This document shows, in pieces, positions 12,601 to 24,500 of a stretch of DNA of 64,000 nt. Position 1 is the first letter of the stretch. Every line of letters begins with the position of its first letter. The notes under the pieces are model-generated. The model was not told the origin of the DNA, made no database searches, and saw nothing but the letters and a program-made list of their open reading frames with translations. A program made the translations under genes and the position numbers. The DNA lies in contig NC_092565.1 in assembly GCF_037975245.1 (NCBI RefSeq), forward strand, positions 15,903,499-15,967,498, written 5' to 3'. Origin of the DNA: Apostichopus japonicus (lineage: Eukaryota; Echinodermata; Holothuroidea; Aspidochirotida; Stichopodidae).

Positions 12601-15600
12601 TCTTATAAATCATCTTGTTACACATCACCAGCTCTGGTTTTACTCAGTGAATTTATGGCATAGATTAAAGGTAAATGAGATGTTTCCATAATTGCAAATT
12701 TTGCCTTTGCAAAAACTTGAAGCATCTTGGACTTTCATCCTGTGTTCTATCCCGATTTGATAGTTGTCAAGTGAGGTTAGCAGTTCCCCTTGAAGCCCAC
12801 CTCCTCCCATCCTGCAACCCTCCCATTTCATTTTCCCTTTTCTTGTTATTGTTGGTGCCTTGTGGGTCAGTTGCTGTTATTTAAACATACTCTTTTTTAT
12901 TGGTTTGGGGGCAATTTTTGCTTTTCTTCAGAGACCTGTTGTCTCTGCTTAATTTAAGTAAGCATAAATATGAAGGCCAGATTTCTTCAGATTGTGCATA
13001 AAATGGGCAATTTTTGTGGAATACCATATGATATTTTTTCTATTGGCGGCAGGTCGATTAACGTGGCTGGTGTACATCATTGGTGCTGTTATCGGTGGCA
13101 GGGTCTCATTTACAAGTGTTGAGGAGCACGACGGCCTTGATGGAGAACTTGTTTGCAGGTGAGAGGCTGCCACAAGGAAAATAGGTTCTTTGCACATGTC
13201 ATGTTGTGGTAGAGTTTGTGACTTTAAAAAAAAAAGTGGAAGTTAAAGAACCACTTGCAGTCACCGTCCCTGCCAACACTTGAGAATATCACAATAATAT
13301 CATTTACAAAAAATCGTCACAAAAATAATAAAAATAACAGTGTCACAGCTTTCATATCACTGAAATAAGTGCTTAAATGCTGAAATTTTTCTAAGTGGCC
13401 TTCGGCCTTCTTCACCCCCAACCAGGGGCCTTCCCCTTGGAACCCCACCGAGGGTGAACATTGCTTGGAGTGATTATTATTGAATGAAATCGATGTCAAA
13501 AACTGTTTCATTTATATCGTTGACCATCGGTAGACCCAATTTTTATCTCAATACATTACATGTATAGAGATATTGTAATAGTAAGTGGGACTTTCTCTTC
13601 TCTTAAAAATTTTTCAGCGTCTTCAAACAAAGTTCTTTTTCTCTGGAATTTCCAGAGCAGGAATATATCATATAGACCAACAAAAGTTACTATTTTTTAT
13701 TCCAGAATTGTATCTCATTCTGTGACTTTTTCACCGATTTATGTCCAAATCGGGCCAATTTGGACTGAAAACACACTTTGGCAGACCTGTTTTGCACACG
13801 CTCCAAAACTTATGTTTTATGAAAGAGAATAGAATAGAACTGTCTTTCAACAGTGGTATCGTCTAAGATAGGGTCCTATGTATTATATATTTTATTAAAA
13901 TTTTAAACTTTCATTTGTTGTTTACAGGTAGGTATTAATAAGAATTTTATACATGTATATGACATTTAATGGCTTTTATTTGCTTTATTTGATGTTTAAA
14001 TGATTTTTCTTTCTTAAAACAACACTGAGCTGCCGCCCCTACTTTTAGTAAAAAGGTCCGTTTTTGATGATTAAGCCCCGCCCCCAAGTCTGTTTTGTAG
14101 CAGATTGGCTATGACTCATAACAGCTACATGTTAGATATACGAAAATGGCTACCCTCGCGAACAATTTTCGGTTCTGTAGTTAGGTACGCGAGGTGTTAG
14201 TGTATTGCATGCTTATTTCATTCTGTACTGCTGAATTCTACGTAGTGCATTTAATTTATATTACAGGGATGTAAGTCTCCCGGATTTTTACGGAAATCCG
14301 GTTTTTTTTTAATTCCAATAAGTCTTCCGTATTTTTACGGAAATCCGTTTTTTTTTTAATTCCAATGAAGTTCCACAACATTGTTCGAATATCAAAGACA
14401 CAACGCGGCAAAAATGCCTGGCCCGTTGCAGCAAGCTAACTTCAATTTTCACTCATCGATCACTCAAAATACCATTTCCAGTTTCGCATCATCGCATTGC
14501 ACTGTACAACATTGTGCCATGTGAATATCGTTGCGTACGTGCGAACTTCAAATCGCTATAGCTCATTTCTGTCGTTGAAAAACTTTGCCTAATTCATGTT
14601 GATTGGACTGCTAATTAATATCTTCGTAACTGCTGGTGCGCGACATAAGTTTTGGAATTAACGCTTTTGATATTTGTGAGCGGCGGAAATCTACGGGATA
14701 CGCATATGAAAGTCGATATTTGTGATCGCATTCGAATGTGAGACTGTTTTTTATTCCGTAGTTCGCTGCGACGTATTCGTAACTTTGAGCTAGCCTAACA
14801 TAACGATAGTGTGTAAGTAGTAAGAACTAGGGGTAGGATGTGTTAGCGCTAATACTTCTAAGCTAGCCTAACATACAGTAACGATAGTGTGTAAGTAGTC
14901 AGAGCTAGGAGTAGGATGTGTTAGGACGGCATTCACCTGGGGTCTCCGAATATTTTTCCGTTTTTTTTTTGGGCTGCACTCAGGACCTTCGTTTTTGTAA
15001 CATCCATTTAAGGATAGTACTGGTGTTCAGGTAGCTTTTCAGAGCAAGGGCCATGATAAGTTTGTTTGATTGCCCTTCATGTATTTTGTATAATTACGTA
15101 TACACATTCTTGTATTTCTGAAGGCTACTTACTGTAGGCCTAGTGCATTTAAAAAAAAAATATATATATATATAGGCCTAGGCCTATTAGGCTTTCAGTG
15201 ATAGCCACATTAGCATTGTACTGGTGTTCAGACAGCTTTTCCTAGGAAGGACCAGGGTAAGTTTGTTTGATGGGTACGTATAAAAGAGGAGCCGGCCATA
15301 GCATCACAACTTTGATAAGACTATAAAAATTGTATAAGGTTATGTTTTATTTATAAGATGTATAAGGTTATAAGAAGTATGTTTAGCTTTCTTTTGAACC
15401 TGTAATGTTTGACATCAAATGTACAAAGAATTAAAATAAAATAACAAAATGGAGAGGAACTGAGGTGGTGATTAGGGGAAGAGGAGGCCACCCATCACTT
15501 GCATATAAAAACTTGTAATCTTCTTTTACATTATTTTTTCCAAGTCATAAATCCATGAAATCTTCATGTCCGAAAAATTGAGATGGAAAAACGTGGGTTG

Positions 15601-18600
15601 TTTTGATATCTAGAAGTGGACACAGTTTTGATGGTAGTCACCACTACAGTCTACAGTATCATACAGTAGGTCAATAGGCCTAGCTCTCAAGGCAGGCATC
15701 AAGAATATGGTCGAGTTGTTCGCCTCTTCTAATTTGGCTGTTGTCATTGACTACACTATATGACCAAAAAGTCCAACAGAGACTGACCTAAGATGAAGGA
15801 TACCACATAAAAAACAAGTTCTTAAATATTCTATGACATTACTAAACCTTGCAACGTCGTTCTTTCGACTAACAGGCAATGAGCGCTAAAGGCAAGACTA
15901 GCAGGATAAAGTGTAACCTGCAGAGACTATTCGTGGCAAAGTAGCAAAAATGCAAGTTATATATTTGTTGTACCATGATTGATATTGATAATTGTAGAGA
16001 CAGAGCAAAGATTTGAAATTAGGAATCAAAATTAAAACTTCCAGTATTGAGATACTGCATCATTGATGCTCTTGTTTAAGAGGTGGTGTTTTTGAGCAAC
16101 TGACATGGGCTGCAGAGAAGTGGATTGTGTTAATATTTTCAGACAATTTAAGCTTCTGGTGTTTGTATGTTAAATCATCCGTAGAGTAGATTCCCCCTTC
16201 AGAACAGTTCTAAATGTTCTTAACATCAAAAAAGAAATCAGTGTTAACATTCTTTTCTCACTGATATACCTGCAAGTTTAGATATTAATAAGTAAATATT
16301 AAAGCCTGATCTCTTTTTACAGGGCATTCTACTAGATATATAGCATCTATAACATGTAAACTGTTCCCTAGTAACAAGCATTATTGTTATTTACAAAGTT
16401 GACTAAGAAAGAATTATTCAGATTCAGACAAAACAATATTAACAAGACATTTTAGTTGAATAGTGTTGCCTCTGACCAATTGTTAGAAGGTATTTTTGCT
16501 TCATGATTCATGTTTTTCTTGTGTTTTTTTCCTCAGAGTCCTTCAACTCATGAACATAACAGATGCTAAATTGTCAACTGGAGGTTCTGAAAAGCTGGAC
16601 CTTGCCATGTTAAGCTTCTTTGAACAATTTTCAAAAATTTACCTCGGCAATCAAGTTCAGAAGTCCTCTAAGGTAAGTTGGCTCCTCCAATTTTTTGCTG
16701 GAAAAGTTGATCAATTGGAAGATACAAAGCTCACAGTTGTGTAGCTAATGCTGTTTAATTAACGAAACATGCACCCATTAAGTTTTGATCAGGTGACATA
16801 ATAAGGTAATTCAATCAATGAGTGATTAATTGATTAATTATGGCCAAAGAAGCCTCGGATTAGGATGAACGTTCTGGTTAATTAAATTATATGAATGTAT
16901 TTATTGTGTGAAAATTCATGCAAGCGCATTTAAGGAAAACTGTAGGGTGTGTAATGTAGAAGATTTTTGTCTGTTTTCTGCAATATTTGATCTTTAGGCA
17001 GCTCAATTCATAACTTTGATAGTTTTGTGTTTTTCCTTTCAGTTATATAGAACGTTATCACAAGTATTGGGGCTGCAAGATGAATCAATGGTCCTTAGTG
17101 TCTTCATTGGTAAAATGTGAGTAGCAATAAAAGTTGAAAATTTAACCAAGCTTTTACTTCAATTAACGTTTACTTGTGTTCAGACAAAAGCAATTTGTAG
17201 CGATTGTAGTTTGCAGCAGGGCCATCTTAGAAACATGAACCAGTCCTTCCATTTTTCCATTTTAATAAGTCAAATTTTTGTTTATACCCCTAGATTATTC
17301 TTCTAATAAATGTACTATTTTGCTTTTGGTCACTAGTATGCACAAAATTTGAACACCGCCCCTAAATATTGATTCAGATATCTGCAGTTGACCAATTGCA
17401 CTAAAAGGGCACACTCCTAGTGTTAATTCAGTACTCCAAGATGGTTAATCATAAAGAGTAATTTAACAGTCCCCTACATAACTTTATAGAGGCCTTAGAT
17501 ATCTATTGTAGTAGCATCTTCTTCAGAGGCGGAATGAAGGGAATAAAGAGGTAAACAAATTATGAAGGCGGTTGTCAGGGACAAGTTAACTGTAATGTCG
17601 AACAAATATTAGTTAGAAAGCAGTTTATCAGTTTTTTCTCTTTCTTTCTTTTACATATTCTGATCCATTTGTTATCTTTGCAGACCCTTCTGATATATTA
17701 TTGTTTAAATCACATGCAAGTCCAAGCAACTGTTCATTCAAATACAAACTGATTTTTGTAATCATAGAAAGTGAAGTGTTCTAATACAATAAATTCGGTC
17801 AACTACAGTTCCCCTTGCTCTTCCTATCATGCGCTTTTGCAATTAACTCCTGGTCCACATACCCGCACTCGTTGTGGCGATCATGCCTTTTCTGTCGCTG
17901 CGCCTTCTCTTTGGAACGAACTCCCATTTCACGTTCTTGACTCAACAGAAACTTAAAACATTTCTGTTGATTCCTAAGTTTCTTTTTTCCTCGGTTTCTT
18001 TTGTCTCTTTCCTACTTTGTGAAGTGCTTTGAAACGCTGTATTAAGCGCTATATAAATGTAATTTATTATGATTATTATCATTATTATATCTTTATGGCT
18101 TTAATAGTAGCATGGACAATAACTTGGCAGATTCAGTGGAAGATTTCTGTCGTTAAGTAATTAATATTAGTAAACTTAATGGCTACTATTTGATGCTTTT
18201 TGTTGTTTTGTATCTTGTAATTCTTTTTTCTTCTTCTCATCTTCAGAATCACAAATTTGAAATACTGGGGTCAAAGTGAACCAATCATCTCTAAAACTCT
18301 TCAACTTCTCAGCGACCTATCCGTTGGTTACAGCAGTGTCAGGAAGCTGGTCAAACTAGAAGCTGTGCAGTTTGTGTTGGCTAATCATACTGTAAGTGAA
18401 AATAGGAGTGTAAAAGGAAAGGCACACAATACTATCGTCTTTATCTAATATGGTAGCGATGTTTGACAAACTTCCTATGACATATTGTCTGCTGTATAGG
18501 CGATGTCCTAGCCAGGACTGTCATACCAGGGAGCTGCAATTTTGTGGATAAATGATGTCATAGTGTTACTTGATGTTAAAATGTGTTCATTTCCCTTCTG

Positions 18601-21510
18601 TGAGTTTCCATATTTCATATTTTCATGATGAAATTGTTACTGAAATCACTGCCAGTATTTTATAATGTTAAAAACTGTATCTGCATTTTTTTTTATCATT
18701 TAGGCATAAAATTTAATGGTCCAATATTTGGGAGGGCAATAGTTCCACAACCTTATATCAGATTGTATCCAAACTTGGGATACAGTTTTTTGACTTCATA
18801 TTTTAAAGAAAGATTTGAGACAACATGAATGGTCCCAGTGCAGTGGCTTAAAATAGTAATGGGAACTGGTACCTGGGAACCGACCGAACAAAATACTATT
18901 AGATCCAAGGCGTTACTACCCGGTCCGGAAATTCGTAAAAAATCACTAACATCATTCACCATTTTCAGTTACATTTTCATTCGAATCAATGAAAGTGAGA
19001 AAAAAACTGCATGTGAATTCTTCCCTAATTTCATCAATTGGTGATGTTCCCTTCCATCTTGATGTGTTTGAGTGTAAAAAAAAATGGTGAAAATTTGTTA
19101 CTATTCCTAAGAAGAATGAATCCGTATGCCAAAATACTGGTTTGAAATCATTACTGCTATTTACTAATGTTTATAAAATTTGGTTCACGTTAATCGTTTT
19201 GAACCTATTTTGTCCCATGCAGAGTTCTCATTTCCCATTCCTTGGTGTCAACGGGACCCTGTCGGTGTATGACATGAGGTGTCGTACAACCTTCTACACC
19301 GCCCTGGGGCGTCTTCTCATGGTCGATCTGGGGGAGGACGAAGAGAGATTCGACACATTCATGGTTCCCTTGACAACCGCATTTGAATATGTCGGGAGTC
19401 AGCTGGCTAATGCAGACAAAGGCGGCCCGTGGAATGAAACCGAGACCAAAGTATGAAACCTCTTTGTTGATATTCCCTGTTTTGTAGAGTTGTACATCAG
19501 TTGCTTGGGGAAGGGGGAGGGGGAGGAAGGGGGGATTCTCACTTATGTTGGATAAGCAGCTTGGCATGTTTTACTAGACATTTGTATCTGATGTAATTTG
19601 ACGTCGTGCAGTACTAGTAACCTGATGAAAACTAAAGTTTGTCGTGACTTATGCAGTATTAAGTTTAATATCGACACTGTATTTATACTGGATTTTAATA
19701 AACTTGAAACTTGAACTTGAAACAATGCATTTTCTTCAGCTGCAGTAATTAGTTATGCAACAGGAAAAGTAACTCATGTGCTAATCAGGCACTAATTCAA
19801 TTTCTTCTAGCAGTTTAGCTTTACACTTTGTTCCTTATTAAAATCATTGAAACCATAGAAGAAATGTTGATGGAAATTTTTTTCATTTCTTATTACCTTT
19901 TAAACAGAGAACTCTTATTGGTTTAGCAAGAGACTTACGAGGGATCACCTTTGCTTTCAACACTAAAGTCAGCTATATGATGTTATTTGAGTGGATGTAT
20001 CCTTACTCTATCAATATATATATCTATGTGTTGTCTATACATGCATTGTAGTGTCAAGTGCCTAATAGGAGATACTAAAACACAGTGTCCAAAAAGACAT
20101 GCTGCAGTAGCTGCAAACTCCTGCTCAGCTGAGATGATTCCATATCAAGCAAAAGGGACTATCTCTGAAGATCTGCAATGCATATTATGTGAAACTGTGG
20201 AGCACAATAGACTGTGTCCTATGCAGCTGCCTCAGGGTCTTACGTTTGACATGGTAACCAAAGAATACTGACTTATTAGTGTGTGTATCTCTGTGGTGTA
20301 GCCATGGCATCCATTCATTGATGATGCCAGGTGCCTAATAGAGATACTGTAGAGAATAGGCTACTGAAATATATGTGTGTGTGTATCTCTGTGGTGTAGC
20401 CATGGCATCCATTCATTGATGGTGCCAGGTGCCTAATAGAGATACTATGGAGAATAGACTACTGACATTTTAGTATGAACATACCTGTGGTGTAGGCATG
20501 GCATCCATTCAGTAATGTTGCCAGGTGCCTTATAGATTTCTGGTGTAGATAATATCTACAATGGTAAAGATTACTCCATGGAATGACACCAGCCTGTCCC
20601 AGATTTTACAGTCTCATGTTTTGCTCTGTAAGGTTAGCAGAGTATAAATCTGTTTTTATACAGTTTGTAACCTTCAGTGCGCATTGATTATGTGTCTTTA
20701 ACACAACTACACCCAGCTACCCCTCTTACACGCCTATTTTATTAAGAGCGGTAGAATTGTGGTATCACGACCCAGCGGTGACTACCCCAGTACTAAAACT
20801 CATGGCTGAACTGGTCCAGAATAGATCTCAGAGGTTGCAATTTGATGTTTCATCGCCCAATGGCATCTTACTCTTCAGAGAAACCAGTAAAATGATTGCA
20901 GCATATGGTAAGTTCACATCTTGTCTTCCCTTGTTTACAATTAACGCCAAAATTTGTACAAAGTACAAGAACATGAGTCAATGTTTCTTTCTGTTTGTTA
21001 TTATTTGCTTTAGATTCCCTATAGTACAATTTAAACCAGTAACTTCAGGCGCATGATAATTTTCTCAGTCAGGTGTTGGCCAACATTGTGTTGTCTGAGT
21101 CAGAATTGTTTCCAAAAGTTTTAGCTTAGTTAAGTTTAGTAGAAAAAACGATCAAAAGGGACACTCAAGTCCCCATCAAGGACCCTATAGGAGAGAAAAA
21201 AAAACTGAAGACAAAAACACTCAGACCCGATTACAATGCTTAAAGTGCTTGTCCAAAGCATTCTTAAACCCATTGATACTACTTGCAAGTACAACTTTCT
21301 CAGGCAAACCCTTCCACTCATTCACAACCTTATTAGAAAAAAAGTTATGTCGAATATTAATCCTACTTTGTGACTATTGGAGTTTAAGACAATGACCTCT
21401 GGTACAACTACTATTAGCAAACATGAAACATGTTTCCAAACCTACAAGTGATGGATTCTCTATTTGGTAATCACTTTGTGTGTCTGTAGTCAAATTAAGC
21501 TGATGTGTGA

Positions 21511-21567
<57 letters not shown>

Positions 21568-24500
21568 CAGCAGGTAATCTATTGACCATATAAAACCGAT
21601 GATCGTCAAACAATGTTGATTTGTTGTAACATTTTTATTTTGCCTTGCTAATCAATTTCAATGTGCCATTTTGAGTCAAACCAAGACTAGTCACAAAGAC
21701 TAGACTACTGCTCAGTGGGTCTTTGTCCAATCTTCTGTATTTCTTCTTGTCTTTGCAGGTTCAAGAACTTTAGCTATGGGTGACATTCCAAAAGATCAGA
21801 TTTATGCAATGAAATATCCTTTACAGTTCGTTTTATATAAATATGCATTAAATTAATAATTGTAAGGATTATGTTAAAGCTGTTACAAAGCACACCAAAG
21901 CAGCTGTTAGAGTGACTTTACTGAGTCCTTGGACAGAAGTAAACCGGAGCACAAATACATGTGTCACTTTAGTAGCAGTAATGGAACAGAATATATTCTA
22001 CATGTTGTGAAATCTATGAACATTCAACATCTTGTGAACTCTTGGAAGAGAAACTAGAGGACCTACTTTTTACCACCTGAGTTAATCTGCTTGAAGGCTG
22101 AATGGCTCACGATAGATAGTTTAAAGTGATGAAATGAAATCTGATGTTTAGCATTGATTGAGTCCTTCATATCACCACGTAGTAAATCAATATAAATTAA
22201 ATCTGATAAGCAAACATTTGGTATAAAAGAGAAGATAAAATCTCAAATTGGTACTTTCTAATTTCAAATCTCCTATACCTTTAAAGGATGATCATAAGTT
22301 TGTAATATTACTGCACAAATTAGTTTTCCTGTTATCTGAAGTCCGTTGGTTTCTACTGGCTTTTCAACAAATGTAAACATTCACAGTCTCGGTCATTCTC
22401 TTTCCTTGACTGATGTATCGTACATTGAAAGGTATATCAGTGTGCTTTGCAATGTTAAAGGCTGCCCTCTCTGGTAGCTATGTCAACTTTGGTGTCTTCC
22501 GTCTCTATGGCGACAACGCTTTGGATGAAGCACTGCAGATGTTTATCAAACTCTTATTATCAGTACCTTTAAAAGACCTTCTGGTGAGTCAATTTTATTC
22601 CAACTTTTCCAAAAATGATGAATGAAAGAACAGAATTTTTACCATTTTATATAAGTTTCTGCTTTATCCAGAAATATTCTCTTAAAACTTGTTTCATATT
22701 TTTGGCAGTAGAACTTACATATGTGTTAATCACTGGCATGCCTTAATTTAAAAAAAAAAATTTAAGTACAAATTTTCTAGACCATTTGGAACAAAATTTC
22801 AGTGAATTATATTTCTGGTCGGTTTATGACTAGGAACCATTTTCTCATTCAATCAAAGTGCTAAGTTTAGGAGTTAACAAGAAGACTTCTTGAACTGCTA
22901 CTTTTGTAAAGGGCCTTGTTTTGTTCCACACATGATTTTTTGTTGTTTTCATTTTGTGCCTGTTCTTTATTACAGGACTTTCCCAAATTAAGTCAGTCTT
23001 ATTATGGCTTGGTGGAATGCTTGGCACAGGACCACATGAATTTCATTGCTACACTGGAAGCTCAACTGTTCTTGCACATTTTATCCTCAATTTCAGAAGG
23101 ACTTACAGCTTTAGGTAAGACAGATCAGTTAAAGACATAGGGTGCAGAGTTTTTGATGGGGCAGGGAATGAGAGGGTGGCAGAGAATTTGGAGGGTGGGT
23201 ACTTTCCTTTCCCTTTTGCAAGACTGCTATATGTAAGCCAGGCCTCTGGTCTGTTGGGAGTGTTAATAATGTTTTTAATTTCATGAGCTAGATCCAGGGT
23301 ATCTTTGGACCTTTGAAGTTGTGATCCCTAGTAGATTGTTCCTCACTATCATATACAGGACTCTCACATCACCAGACAGAGAGAGGCAGAGTTAATAGTC
23401 AATCTTAAGTTAATTTATTCAATACAGATACCATGGTTTGTAATATATTCAATACAGATACCACGGTTTGTAATTTATTCAATACAGATACCATGGTTTG
23501 TAATCTATATTTAATTTATTCAATACAAATATCATGGTTTGTAATTTATTCAATACAGATACCACAGTTTGTAATTTATTTAATACAGATACCATGGTTT
23601 GTAATTTATTTAATACAAATACCATGGTTGGTTATGTTCAATTAATTTATTGAATACAGATATGATGGTTTGTAATGTATTCAACACAGATACCATGTTT
23701 TGTAATCTATATTTAATTTATTCAATACAAATACCATGGTTTGTAATTTATTCAATACAGATACCATGGTTTGTAATGTTCACTTAATTTATTGAATACA
23801 GATACGATGGTTTGTAATTTCATTCAATACAAATACCATGGTTGGTCATGTTCACATAATTTATTTAATTTATGCAATACAGATACCATGGTTTGCACAG
23901 GCTGTTGTGCAACTCTGGACCACATTGTCACTTACCTTTTCAAGCAGTTGCACAAAACTGGCAAAAACAAGAACGATCAGTTTCCTAAAATTATGGACAT
24001 TCCAAGAGAGATTTTACAGCAAGTGAGTAAATCATGCTTATTTTGTATTGATCGCTAAGTAAATGTGATGCTATCGTAAAAAAAAGAAAATCTTTGTCAT
24101 TATTATGAAACTTAGAAACATTCTCCAATATACTTTGTAAATTAGGTAGACATTATGATAAACACAATTGGGGTTTAATAGTTTTATGTATTTTGGAGTA
24201 AAAATGTAAAAATTTTGGGTTCATGTGACCAAACATTGTACACGCATGTAGACTGGCATTTGTTTTCATCGTTTTCACAATAACTTTTGTGACAGTGCAG
24301 TCGAACATGTTTACCTGTGTATTTTCTGTCAATGTTTAAGAGGGTGTGAGTAAAGGTAGTTCAGGGCCCTGTGACTTTGATGGAAAGGAATAAATAACCA
24401 ATCTTTTTTGGTTGATCCCACTTACTTACCTTCTATATCCAACATATTAGTAATCATTGACATGTATCTCTCATTTTGTTCTTGTTGGGGAGGGTTTGGG

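Noticed and set aside
19205-19567. 120-codon minus-strand frame over XPO7 exon 17
   Set aside because: A shadow of a GC-rich coding exon; no independent support.
20318-20470. Box C/D snoRNA-like pattern (tgatga ... ctga) in the 90-bp repeats
   Set aside because: The C box lacks the leading purine, and no terminal stem or second box pair was found.
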